A DNA stretch of 64,000 nt from Phytophthora quininea (taxonomy: Eukaryota > Oomycota > Peronosporomycetes > Peronosporales > Peronosporaceae), in assembly GCA_011947345.1 (NCBI GenBank), contig JAAVTG010000802.1:19761-83760 (forward strand), given 5' to 3'. Of this stretch, positions 11,373 through 22,139 are shown piece after piece. A model generated the notes under the pieces. That model was not told the DNA's origin, did no database searches, and saw only the letters and a program-made list of their open reading frames with translations. The stretch's first letter is position 1, and the number at the start of each line of letters is the position of its first letter. A program made the position numbers and the translations under genes.

Positions 11373-12609
11373 CCTTTGCGAGAACATCTACTGAAGCTCA
11401 ATCTTTATCATCTTAGTAGCATTAAGAAAGCTTGGCATAAAGCAGGTTTGAAGGACAGATAGGGCGGGGGACGTCAACAGTGATAGTTGCTGCCCTGGAA
11501 AAGCGGCGTCGAGTCGATTTGAGGCGTCGCTGTTAAAGAACCCTGACACCAAGGTCACTCGTCAGTGATTAACTTTAACATAATTTTGGCCGGTTGGGAG
11601 TTGAACCTTCGTCACTTAATTAAAGATGTAAGTCTTCACCAACTGAGCATTCCTGCGACAATTTACTTGGTCGAACTCCCATTTTATTGTGGATACCTAT
11701 ATATTTTTGATGAGCTCGGATTGGTTGAATACACACATTTGTGTCCGGACCTGTCGGCATACATTAGAAAAACCTAGCGCGTCACAACTTTCCGTCCAAA
11801 TATGCAGTGCGTCGATTGTCAGGCTAGTTAATTTCTCATCGCTTTCTGTGCTGGTCAACATCTTGTTGACGGGAGGAGGAGGAGGGAGGAGCTGGGCTGT
11901 CGTGGCGTGAACGATCGGAAAATGCCAGCAGCGAATAGTTTGTAGTTGGGCGATCGCCTGGCGCAGACTTGTGAAACTAACGTTCACAGGAATCCACGTA
12001 CCATGGACCATCATTGTAATGGGCTAATTGCAGCCCGTTATCGTCGTACACGAAGCGTAGAAAGCAGGCAAATAAAACTCTGATTGATTGAACTGACATA
12101 GCGATCTCAGCTTGAGACCGCCATGTCCACTAAGCTATCACAGCAGAATGGACGCGGAAGACGCGGATCGGCTGACGTCATACGAGGAAGTCTTCGAACG
12201 CTGGGCGATGATGCGGTGAAGGAGCTGTTCCGACGTTGGCAATCGACACGCAGCAAGCCCGTCGTGGTGCCCGGTACCGTGACCTCACAGTCTTTGGACC
12301 GCGCGTGGACTTCGTTCGTAGACCGAAGGAACACAGAAGGCACCAAGGACTTCACCCGCAAGCTGAGACGGTGTGAGGAAGATCACGCCGATCTGTCTGT
12401 CGGTCCGCTCGCAGCTCGGATCTGCGAACTATCGTGGGATGCCGATCGTGACTATTGTTACGTCCATTATCTCGGAGGCTGTGCTGGCTGCCATGAGTAC
12501 CATATCTCGCGACCAGGTGATGCAGAGTGGCAGTGCATCGTTGCATCTTCTCCCCTCTCTACAACTGAGGAACATGTCATCAGTCGATACCAGTGCGCGT
12601 TGGCGGGGG
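11373..12609. other. No supported gene except a tRNA-like unit
   Basis: Holds the tRNA-like repeat at 11588-11657. The remainder has short frames only. A plus frame opens at 12123 but its distal third lies antisense to the gypsy chromodomain, so I do not call it a gene. Confidence 0.45.
11588..11657 (-). repeat. tRNA-like (SINE-like) unit
   Basis: On the minus strand TGCTCAGTTGGTGAAG resembles an A box and GGTTCAACTCC a B box, at tRNA spacing. Between them ACTTA...TAAGT can form an anticodon-type stem around a loop containing CTTTAAT, reminiscent of tRNA-Lys. The acceptor ends do not pair, so it looks tRNA-derived and not like a working tRNA. Confidence 0.6.
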
Positions 12610-14098
12610 CTAGGTGCGGTTCACGACTGCGCCGCCTAATAGGCCTGCCTCGTACGCCGCCACGCAGTCCAGGACGTCCTCTGGAAGTATCTTGCGGGGC
12701 TCCCAACTATCTGCCATCGGACCCAGCCAACGAATGAGATACTGTCGATGCAGTGGGACGGAATCGTCGCGAGCACGAGGACCGCGTCCAGATGGCGTAC
12801 GCTGTGGAGCAGCACGATGATCGTCATGCTCCAAGATCGCCTCCACAATATGACCAACGTAGTCAGCATTATCCACGAGCGGCGCAGGACCGTTGCGCTG
12901 GAACCGATCAGCGCGACCGCTGGGTGAAGACGAAAGCGGCGCAGCGACGTCATCGGGCTGTCAATCATTCGGCGCGCCTCGAGCGTGAGGTGGCCGAGCT
13001 GCGTCAGGAGATGGGAGAAACGCTACGTCGGGAACCACGGCGTCAGGAGCAGCACGGGCGCGATCAGTACTGGGTCGCTGGCAGGTGTTGAGGTCGTTAG
13101 CGACGGATGCTGGATGGTATCGACGAAGACGGCCAACGCAAAAGGTAGGGTGCAGTCGAGTAGTCGTAGGGAGCTGCAGTGTGTATGCGTCGCCTAATAC
13201 CTTCGCTACTTTAAATGAACCAATAACCCCTGGCGCGAGCTTGTTCGTGCCCAAGTTTGTTACTGCAGCATTACGGACCCCCGCCGTAGAGAGTAGTACA
13301 CGATCGCCAACTGTAAAAGTTTTCATATTCTTACGCCCTCGTCGATCCACATTCTCTTTTTGACGGTCCACAGCTGCTGCTATGGTGTCGCGCACATAGC
13401 GCACAAGAGATTCTCGTTTCTGCAGGAAATCACTGACAGCCGCAGTATCGTGTGGCTGTGGCGCTGGGAGCGGGTCAAAGCTGGCAGAGATCAGTGCGTT
13501 AGGCACGACCGCGTCTGGAGTGTCTTGTTATTCGATGGCACGACGTTGTCGCGGGGCGATCAATGTCCGCAAGGTCCAAGAGGTAATTTCCGATGGTGTC
13601 GCCCTTGTGGTGGCACACGTTCTCGATGCACGGTTCGGATCCACATTTGCCAGTTCTGGTGCCGCCCTCAAGGCAGTGCGTGTGCGCACCCTCTTGCGTG
13701 GCAGACTTGGCGCCATGTCGCGTGGTACCGCTGTTTAGCTGCGCAGCAGTGGGTAACCTTTTTTGGGGTCAAGTTTGGGCCAGGTCAAGTTCGGGTCAAG
13801 ATGCCCTTTTTGGTCAAGTTCTGGTCAAGTTTGGGTCAACCCTATCAACTATCACAGAGTTATGCAAATTTCGTTTATAGACACACTAAATACATAAATA
13901 GGTACAACGGCGTGCATCAAGGCTGCGGTGCGTTGACATCCGCTGATTGGGTAACAGATTTAACATCAGCCAATCCTGTGTCGGCTTTAATTCAATGGCC
14001 CACGCCACAGAGTTAATTTCCCCCAAACCACAGACTCGGTCTTCGTATTGCGCTGCTCTCCGGTCCAAGCCAGCGACGGGTGCACCTTCCCCGTTGCA

Positions 14099-15789
14099 AT
14101 GTCGATGTCGCCCGACGATTCCATGTCCGACCAATCCGAATCCGACGGCTATCAAGCAGAAGAAGACGCTCAGTCCGATTCGAGTAGTTACAAGTCTGCT
14201 CCGTTCGACTACGAAGGGTCTCCGTATCGTGGTCCAACTGCAACAACCACAGGCATAAATGGTGAGCCAGGTGACACTGATAATATCCAAGTACCAGGAG
14301 ACGGTGCTAGTGATGATGACAACCCTGTTCCAGGTACAAATCAACATGGCGTTCCCAACGAAGTTGTGCGCAACGACAAGACGAAGTCGGTTTACTACCG
14401 CGGATATGGCTGCTCGTATTACTGGGGAGTGGTTTATCGGAGCGCCATCGCTGCAGCGTGCGCAGACGTACCGGCTGTCGGGCAAAACTAGCGATAACTC
14501 CAAACGCTGCATGGGTGGAAGGAGTTCACAAACCAGCATGCAATCCTGATCGTAATCAGCCTGCTGAGCAAGGACCTCCACCGGTGACTGTCGACTGTAA
14601 AGAGTAGATGCTGGATTTCACGGATACGCTGGCACTTCGTAACGAGACCATGCCATCGAAACAAGTATGGTTTACTGTCCGTGATCGGTTTTATGGCGAT
14701 GGCACGCAGATTGTCCGTGGGGCGACTAAAACGCAAGTTTTAGGCCGGCTATATCGAACAAGAGCGAAACACTTCGGCCGAGAAATTTATGGTTGCAATC
14801 AAAGTGAACCTTTGTGCAACGTGAAAAATAGCCCGGATCTCAAGTTTTTCCAATTTCACTTCACGTACTACGAAGACGAAGTATTGCACCGCGTTATTGG
14901 CTGGGGGCACCCCACATGGTCGATCGTGTGAAGCAGCGGCAAAGCTCTCTATTCATGGACGCAACGTACAAGTGTGTGCCGACAAAGTTTTACCAACTCG
15001 TCATTTTAATGACTCACGACGCCATTTCAGATGTCTATCTACTGGTGTTTTACGTGTTGACTACCGGCAAGACGGCTCAAGTTTACGAACATTTGCTACA
15101 CGTTGTGTTCATGGCTTGCGATCGAAAGCTTAGACCGGCGCACGTCGTGTGTGACTTCGAGTACACTATGATAAAAGCCGCCAAGAACCAGTTTCCAGAG
15201 GCTCGAATTATTGGTTGCCTGTTTCACTTTAAGCAAGCGCTTCGTCGAAAGTTACTAAAGTTGAGGATACCACCCCAAGTTGCTGTTGCTATGGCCGAAG
15301 GTTGTCTCGACAAATTAACAGTAATTCGTCGCAGTGAGATTATGAGCAGAGGGCAACGCGAGGTGAAAAATTTGATCAAGGACGACTGTGAAGAACTTGG
15401 CATCCAATATTCGACGGAGAAGTGTAACGCTTTTGGAAATATTTCAAAGACACATGGATCAAAAGTTCAAGCCAGAGTCGTGGAATATCTACGGCTTGCG
15501 AGAGGACATCGTGAATCGGACCAACAATCCTCTAGAGCGCTATAATCGGGCACTAAATGAGGCTTTTGCAGTGCCTCATCCAGACGTCACTCAATTTATC
15601 GGAGTAATCGAAGAGCAGAGTCGGCAGAATGCACAGCTGTTGAACGATATTTCCAACCGAATTGTTCGAGCACCCGCCCATGAAGACTCACAGTCAGCAC
15701 CAGGAAGATTTTCCGACTCCGATAATTCGTCCGTGGTGACCACTGAGTCATTTGCCTCGTCGGACGAATCGCAATCGCCTGCGTATTAG
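14099..15789 (+). pseudogene. MULE transposase, frameshifted
   Basis: Three frames in series form one protein. 14099-14491 is an acidic, serine-rich N-terminus (MSMSPDDSMSDQSESDGYQ). 14608-14931 continues with the region before the catalytic core. 14916-15545 has the MULE transposase domain: MDATYKCVPTKFYQLVILM, then VVCDFEYTMIKAAKNQFP and IIGCLFHFKQALRRKL. From 15388 the frame changes again to IVNRTNNPLERYNRALNEAF and a serine-rich tail ending at 15789. At least three frame breaks make this copy non-functional as written. The catalytic Asp residues in the MDATYK and VVCDFE blocks are kept. Confidence 0.85.
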
Positions 15790-16210
15790 ACGGTTTGTAT
15801 GCACCATTTTCATTCATAGGCAATAGTTCGGTCTTAGTTTTATGCCGGGGGCTTTTGAGTGTCTAAGATCTAATAATAAAAATCAAGCTGAAAACTTAGT
15901 TGATTAGTGCATAAGTGAGCTGTTCAACATTCTAATTTATTTAGTGTTTGTAGCACTATAATGTCGCTGCTTGTACCCTGTTTGGGAGGATCTGGAATGT
16001 ATCCGATACAAGAAAGTACATAAATATCATGTACAATTACCAACGTCAAAAAGTTACTCCGGTGTCCCTCTATTGCCACATCATTCTCATGTACCTGACC
16101 TTTGCCCTGTCACCACTGACAACTGGGTAGGCTAATCCAAAATGCAATGCATATTACCATATGGGTGAACGGAACGGACGGATGAGCGACGAACCTTACG
16201 TGAAGAGTAG

Positions 16211-16273
16211 GACACGACGGGATTTGAACCCGAACCACGCCTCTAGAAACGTTAACACACACTCAGTGCACCA
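16211..16273 (-). repeat. tRNA-like unit inside the MULE
   Basis: On the minus strand TGGTGCACTGAGTG resembles an A box. CGGGTTCAAATCCCG forms a B box with a clean T-arm stem (CGGG/CCCG). The acceptor ends do not pair. This is a tRNA-derived relic and not a convincing tRNA gene. Confidence 0.5.
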
Positions 16274-16886
16274 ATATCTTCGAAATCATTTCGAATGGTT
16301 GACTTACTGATGGTATTTCCTATCGGTTTTGCTTTGACGTTAATCGAGCCAATTCAATCAAAAGTTAAAGTTGAAGTGAATAATCACTGCTCGACTGGTG
16401 CGGCAAACAACCTCCTCTAAAAAGTGAAATTTTCATCAATAAAGTATGAGAATTTATTCAATATCACAGAATAGAGGTTGGTCAAGTCACGAGTTGGGTC
16501 AAGTTTTAGGATCAAGTTTCAGAAAAAAATTTGAACTTGACCCGAACTTGACCTGACCCAAACTTGACAAAAAAACTCTTCCCAGCAGTGAAGTCGTGAG
16601 ATCGCTCACGACTGGCAGCGTTCCCCAACTTCAAATCTTCACGCGCAGAAGGCGACGACTCGGTCGACACAAGTCTCACTGCGTCTTTACCATTGTGGGT
16701 CTGTGTCGCAAGGGAACGCTCCACACCGAGGAGAGCTGGAACACGAGAGTGGTGACCGGAGTTCATGAAGAACGGAGTGAGTCCAGTCGAAGCGTGCACT
16801 GCGTTGTTAATCGCGAATTCAACCATGGGCAGGAACGTGCTCCACGACGCGTGGGATGCTGCCAAGTGACTCATTCTTCGATTTAG

Positions 16887-17806
16887 TATCCGTATTGAAA
16901 TGAAGTCAAGCCGGAGCCTAGTCTAAGCTCAAACGAGGCTGGGCAAGGATTGAACAATCCAATTCGAGGAGGCGCCTAGTCTAGCCCGAAACCAGGTTGT
17001 ATGGTCATATTTTAGGCGCCTGCGAGGTTTCGCAACTCCCGCGGATGATGGCCGTTCGAGTCTTCGCAGGGGATCGCCGAGATCCAAAAACGAATCCTCG
17101 TTCACTGTATAATTGTGTAAGACACACTGAAAAACATAGGAGATGACAAGACCGAAAAGCCACAATAAACAGAACAGTATTTTCCACCGACTACTCAAGT
17201 TACACAAGGTTCTGGACTTCCATAGGTAAGACTTGTGTGTGTGTGGTTAGGATTATCCCGGTTCGGGGAACGCGGTGAGCAAAATACGCGCACGTTCGTT
17301 GGCGAGGGCAAGTAGTGTGTGTTACCCTCAAGGGGAGTGGTTCGCGGCGCGTTCTAAGCCGCTATGTTACCAAGGAGAGCCTATTCACCTCCACTCCAAC
17401 CTTATTAGTCGTGACTCTGCTGCGGCGGCTCCGGAAGCGCTTTCCCCAGATGTGGCTTACTCTCTTTAGAGGAACCTCGGAGTTTGACTGAGTTTGTGTG
17501 TATTAAGCGTCCTAGCCAAAGCTCGGGCTAGTGGCGCTGTTTGATTAGCAAAAACATCACAGAGGAGTGCGTCTGACTGGCTCTGGGCGAGTCGAGTTGG
17601 GTGTCCTTCAGGCGAAGCCTCAACTCTCGTCGAACCTTCGCAAGAGGGAGAGACTTGTTGTTGTGGGCAGGGATTACTGTATTAAGGCTACGTTTCCAAG
17701 TGGAGTAATTCCTACACCACATACGTGAGCGGATCGAGGAAACCGAGACTGAAGTTGAAGGCAAGCGACGGTCAGATTAATGTCACGTCTGGCGCTGACT
17801 GGGTAA
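16887..17806. other. No supported gene
   Basis: Short frames only, for example a minus frame at 16929-17207 with one hydrophobic stretch and a plus frame at 17275-17469. None has a domain I recognise. Confidence 0.45.
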
Positions 17807-18193
17807 ATGACAGCAATTAGTGTCGGGACACGTCTACCTGTCCGGCTGCCCTGTAACATACTCAGCAAGCTTGAGTCGGTGGTTGCTAAGTCCAGCACCG
17901 CTGTGGAATATTTCGCCGTCGAGGAATGCGAGATGGTTCGACTACTAGAAAACCAAGTGTTGAAGACCGAAATGTCACTCTGCTCGTATGGACAGCCAGC
18001 CAGCCATCGCTCGTCTAAAATGGCAAGGGCTTGTGTAACACAGAAGATAGTGGATTTCAAGCACAAGAACGCCAAGGGGCTTCTCCAAGAGAGCATGACA
18101 GACGTGCAACACGTGCGCTCGCAGGGCATACCAGTTGATCTCACGACGAAAGCTCTGGTGCGACCTGGACACTCGCGCAAATGTGAGCTGTGA
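17807..18193 (+). pseudogene. Possible copia RNase H remnant
   Basis: The frame holds STAVEYFAVEECEMVRLLENQ and, after about 70 residues, VDLTTKALVRP. These echo the copia RNase H blocks (T-EAE-Y-A and D-LTKAL) at about the right distance. The middle is badly degraded and contains no certain catalytic residue. It could be a chance resemblance. Confidence 0.35.
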
Positions 18194-18374
18194 GACCTTC
18201 AAGCAGCGAGTTACCTTGTGCGCTGCTCGCGAGGATGATGTTGTGGCGTTTTCGTATGAAACACAAGCATCACACTGTCCCCTCACCGATTGGGACACGG
18301 CGGTATGATTGGTAGGATTCATTTGAGCATGCAGAGCAATAGCTCACTCTAAAATAATGTCTCAAAGACCCAAA

Positions 18375-18536
18375 TCACTTTCCCCGACGCGAACTACATT
18401 CTTTCTTGTAGCCGCGGCCAGAGCCTTTGCAGCGGCTGTCGCACGTACAGTGCATACAAGTTCCTGGGGGTCGAGTGCACGTGGGAAGCGAGCAGGACTT
18501 GCGCAGCTTGAGCTTGATGGAGGCGGAGGCGTGCAT
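18375..18536 (-). pseudogene. Truncated copy of the Cys-rich N-terminus of the BTB gene at 56.7 kb
   Basis: A 53-codon minus frame (ATG at 18536, TGA at 18375) begins MHASASIKLKLRKSCSLPT and ends near KKECSSRRGK. It matches the first about 75 codons of the BTB gene at 56732, including CTRPPGTCMHCTCD, at both DNA and protein level. Two blocks are missing relative to that gene: about 13-14 codons after the start and about 13 codons after the CTCD motif. The Cys-rich pattern is otherwise intact. It is an orphan duplicate, cut off before the BTB domain, with no sign of an independent function. Confidence 0.8.
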
Positions 18537-18897
18537 GACTTGTGAAGCAGCAACTGCAAACGGCTTGATGATGTAATCGCCGATAGACCTTTTATGATAA
18601 TAGGCTGTTTATCACAATTTCACTAAAATTGCGTACTCGAAATATGATTTCCTATGTAAACGATCATAAAATCTGCGAATTGACGACAAGCATTACCCCT
18701 CATCGCAACTGCGCATATCTCTGGCGCGCACCGAAACGTGTCCATCCCCTGAATCGAGCACTACCGAGACTCGCTGGTTTTTGCTCGCTTGGTGTCTGCG
18801 CTGGACGCTGCAGCAGCAATCTCCCGAGGCATTACTAGTATTGCCACGCCTGCAAGCGAGACCATTGCGCTGGATATAAAAAACAGTCGCTCCAAAT
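18537..18897. other. No supported gene
   Basis: Spacer between the BTB-derived fragment and the duplicated intron-bearing family. No frame or repeat of note. Confidence 0.5.
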
Positions 18898-20023
18898 GTG
18901 AACCTATTTGGCCGATTGGCGTGGACCACGTCGGACGTCTCTTTGCAGGAGCTGGACCAGCAGACGCCTCTCAAGGCGGCTAAGACGCGTCCGTGTCTGT
19001 ACCTTCATTCCTTCTCTTGCTCGATGAGCGACGTTCAATCGCAGACGGTCTTCCTGGCCGACGCCGCCAGATATATTAACGCTCCGTTCGACGGACGCCG
19101 AGATCGAAGCTGTCCTAGCAAAACTTCGGAAACCGGTTCCATATGGCGAGCTGCGGGAAGTCTTTCATGACGGTGTGAAGGAGGCAATGCATCGCATATC
19201 TCGCTCGTTGCCTACGTGCAGTTCGCTGTTGCACATGAGATCGGCGTTCCCGATCCAGGATCGCCTGTTGTATGGGCGCTTGCCCTACGTGAGGTTTTCT
19301 ACACTTGACGCCTTATGCGCAGGGCACGACCCGGACGAGTAGCTGAGCTCGCGAGCGCATTGATTCGACTGCGTGGACACCCAAGACGCAGAGCCAATTC
19401 GGTATGCTATCGACGCCTTCGGCGTCTATCGGATGCGAGCGAGCCTTTCGTCTCTCTGTGGGAAATCCTAGTTTTCGAGCTGCAATTGACCAACACATCG
19501 CCCGCGAGGGTATTAAGGTCCCCGACCCGCTGTTTTACGATAGTAGGATAACTCTAGAACAAGAATGGTGTTCTTGTGTCTACTGCGCCGGTCTCGGCAA
19601 GCTGGACCGAGTACGTTGTCTACCGTCTGTCTTTTAAATATACTGTTACTAATTGCTGATATTTCAGACGCATGACGTGATCGTAGTTCAGCCCGCAGCA
19701 TACACTCAGGAATTTGCACTCATGGAGGTCTACCAATATGGCTGGTGCAACACTACGATGACAAGATGAAGGACCCGAAGAGCCATGCATCCAACACTGG
19801 CGTTGCGGACTACTCGATTCACATTGACGGCGAATTCATGTTTCCGATGCTTCTGACGGACTGTTACTCTGCCGAGCGTTTGATCCGCGATGAGTTAACA
19901 GGATGGGGCATTGTGATGCTGTGGATTGACCTGAATGGAAGACAGCGAAGAGAGAACGTTGCGCTCCGAGAACAATTGAAAGAGATACTGTGGCTGGTGT
20001 TTTTGGTAAAGAAGGACTGCTAA
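18898..20023 (+). pseudogene. Unrecognised gene family, copy 1, with a conserved intron
   Basis: Pieces in order: NLFGRLAWTTSDVSLQEL, then (after a one-base shift near 19085) TDAEIEAVLAKLRKPVPYGE, DTQDAEPIRYAIDAF, IKVPDPLFYDSRITLEQEW and SCVYCAGLGKLD. A 57-bp GT-AG intron lies at 19611-19667. The last exon has YDDKMKDPKSHAS, DGEFMFPMLLTDCYSAERL and DLNGRQRRENVAL. Several stops and frameshifts break it (for example a TAG after HDPDE). From 19083 to 19991 it is a direct repeat of 48892-49816. I do not recognise the family. The shared intron indicates a spliced ancestral gene and not a retrocopy. It ends close to a copia remnant on the other strand. Confidence 0.65.
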
Positions 20024-20043
20024 AAGGCGCGGTGCCTCGCACC

Positions 20044-20690
20044 TTTGGCAGCTGGAGTCTTGGAGCTGTGCCTCGCACTTGGTAAAGGGAAGAATCTATT
20101 AGTTAGTTGGTCTGGTTTACCTAGCCGTAGTTTTTCTAGTGTGTTCTTTTGGGACTGTGCCAACGGCTTCGTGGATATGTCGGCTTTCATCACTGTGGCT
20201 GAGCAGCAGGCGACTGCAACTTGGCTGCCTCTAATAGTGTCGCGGATGAAGTGGAGTTTTATGTTGATACGCTTCAGCCGAGCTGTAGTGACGTAGTTTC
20301 CCATAGTTTTAATTGGACTCTGATTGTCGATGCGCAACGTAATGGTGGTGCCCTTTGATTTGAGTCCCAGTTCTTTGATAAGTTGTTTTACCCATGAGCA
20401 GTCTTGGACAGCGGTCGCACCTGCGACGTACTCAACTTCGGCGATTGGAAGGGCTACGGTGCTTTGTTTCTTGCTATACCACGATATAGACATCTCGTTG
20501 ACTGTTAGCAGACCACCTGACGTCGATTTTGCATCCTTTGTTCCTGCCCAGTCCGCGTCGCTGTAGATGGCCGGTTCAATTGTGTGTTGGAGTGCTTGGG
20601 GACGCGAGAAGAACAGTTTTAACAATCGTGTGGAGAAGCGGCTCAGAAAGATTTTGATTGAAGAGTCACGACTGGTCAGCGAGCGCTGGA
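20044..20690 (-). pseudogene. Copia RNase H remnant
   Basis: A minus frame of about 200 residues carries the copia RNase H blocks: IYSDADWAGTKDAKSTSGG, ISWYSKKQSTVALP, the degraded AEVEY in place of TEAEY, LRIDNQSPIK, RLKRINIKLHFIRD and MKADISTKPL. The upstream RT is missing or unreadable. No LTR is attached. It belongs to a lineage different from copia-1 and copia-2, judging by block sequences. Confidence 0.8.
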
Positions 20691-20783
20691 CTTATGGCGC
20701 AATCTTTGGAATATGGCTTCAGCGAGACCATCACTCACGGGTCTTCAGTTATACCATCATTCATGGATGTACCCAGGTTCGCC

Positions 20784-20840
20784 TTGGCCATGTACCCATT
20801 TCTCAACTTGGCCATGTACCCATTTCTCAACTTGGCCATG
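20784..20840. repeat. 24-bp tandem repeat, about 2.4 copies
   Basis: The unit TTGGCCATGTACCCATTTCT(CAAC) is present twice head to tail, followed by a partial third copy. Short, local, and without coding context. Confidence 0.85.
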
Positions 20841-21099
20841 ATGCCAGTGGGTAATCGGCTGAGGCGCGTTATCCAAACCAAGGTGAATGTGAAACATCGC
20901 AGGCTAGCCAGTGCGGGGACTTTGACACAGTCTTTCAAGGACGGGGAGAGAAAGGGCAAGAATCAAGTGGCGCGCAAGGTTTGCAAAGGATAGTGCGATA
21001 AAGTAGTGGCAGGCACTTAGCCTAACAAACAAACAGAGAGCCGAATTTGCTTCGAAATGCATAAGTGACCAAGATCGCGAGGAACGGGAAGTGCATTGG

Positions 21100-21640
21100 C
21101 CCGTCTTCCAGTGCGTATTTGTCTTCGACACGAACCTGGGTACAGGAAGTATATTGGCCCACCCGGCGCAAGTGTTTCATTCGTCCCTCAACCTCAAGAC
21201 CCCACTAAAGGAAGTGGCTGCTCGCGAGGGCAAGGAACAAAGGACCCCACAAAGGACAAGCGCCGCAAGGCACCCAAGGGACCGGACGACACTACCCGGC
21301 CCGCTGACCCCGACCTCGGCACACTCGGCCGTGGCCAGCAACCTTCCCCCGACAGCAGACCGAAGCATACCCGTGCTGTTGTCACCACAGGGCCTCGCGT
21401 CCTCCAAGGACAGTTCCGTCTTCACCGCACCTCCTCGAGTCAACGGAAGGGCGTTACCCGCCCGCCGACGGGTACACAAGGTGAGAACGCGTTCAGCACA
21501 CACGGCAGATCGCAGTACCCCCTCCGTAGTCGGCAGTCTGGGCACCGTGCGCTGGAGGGATTTCGGTAGATCCCACTACCCCACACGTATCTTCCCGGCT
21601 GAGGTCCTTGGCCCACGTAAAGTACCCTAAGACGAGCGAG
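21100..21640 (+). pseudogene. Retroelement gag-end fragment (KYIGPP type)
   Basis: A plus frame with KYIGPPGASVSFVPQPQDP and a proline/arginine-rich, charged tail. The region resembles 35930-36480 in order and wording (YIGPP, a Lys-rich stretch, then the CACAAGGTGAG and CCTCCGTTAGTCGGT-like DNA). That makes them two copies of the end of one retroelement type. No catalytic domain is present. Confidence 0.45.
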
Positions 21641-21714
21641 CACACCACTGAGCAGCGATGGTCGTGGACCGAGTGAGTCGCTGGATGTCCGAGGTGACAC
21701 CGGGCACTGAAGGT

Positions 21715-22130
21715 TGTTTTATCGACTGTGGCGAGTGCCAGCCGCAATCAAAGATCTCACAACGCTTCGCGTGGCGCCCCCTCGGGCGAATCTCCTCATT
21801 CGAGAGACGGCGAGGGCACAGTGAGCTCCCCGTCCCCATCTGGACGTGCCTCGGCGAGGCGGAGGTGCCGGAAAGCGCGGCGTGCGCGACACAAGGTCTA
21901 TAGCGCCAATGGGGCGCCCGCCTCGAGCGGCGCTCTCCGGCCGGCCTGTGAACAGATCTACACTCCCGTCGACGGAGTGACGGGTGCAGTCGAGGGAGAT
22001 ATTCACCTCGATGACCAGCCGAGTATTGGCGAGCTCTTGAAGCTGGACAAGATGGCTGTTGCCGAGTTTGGGGTGGCACTGAAGGACGGCGAGCTCGCCG
22101 AAGTGGTCATCACAACAACTCCGTAAACAG
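21715..22130 (+). pseudogene. Gypsy pol fragment (protease-RT linker)
   Basis: The plus strand matches the minus strand of the gypsy element at 41530-41910 at roughly 90% by eye. It encodes the same linker (VDGVTGAVEGDIHLDDQPS, then AEFGVALKDGELAEVV). One-base differences put parts in different frames. It is a detached piece without LTRs. Confidence 0.8.
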
Positions 22131-22139
22131 CTAGATGAA

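Larger units (their letters stand above)
13752..16582 (+). mobile_element. Mutator-like element (MULE), TSD CAGCAGTG
   Basis: 2,831 bp with imperfect terminal inverted repeats of about 50 bp. The left end reads GGTAACCTTTTTTGG and the right end (reversed) GGAAGAGTTTTTTTG. Both continue into the shared block TCAAGTTTGGG(C/T)CAGG. The 8-bp repeat CAGCAGTG flanks it at 13744-13751 and 16583-16590. GGTCAAGTT-type words recur several times just inside each end, possibly as transposase-binding sites. The internal region encodes a MULE transposase. A tRNA-like unit lies near the right end. Confidence 0.85.
12610..16886 (-). pseudogene. Chromodomain gypsy integrase remnant, split by a MULE
   Basis: Three minus-strand pieces form one 5'-truncated Pol C-terminus. 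16590-16886 has the end of the integrase core (WSTFLPMVEFAINNAVHAST, then GLTPFFMNSG). 12961-13743 has the integrase C-terminal domain (VGDRVLLSTAGVRN, then IGSFKVAKVLGDAYTLQLP). 12610-12876 has a chromodomain (YVGHIVEAILEH, then YLIRWLGPMADSWEPRKIL). The MULE at 13752-16582 separates the first two and duplicated CAGCAGTG. No RT or gag remains on the right of 16886. The order shows the gypsy came first and the MULE later. Confidence 0.8.

Noticed and set aside
12123..12737. 204-codon plus frame
   Set aside because: Its last third is antisense to the gypsy chromodomain and the rest matches nothing I know.
17275..17469. 64-codon plus frame
   Set aside because: No homology I recognise, no conserved neighbours, composition not convincing.
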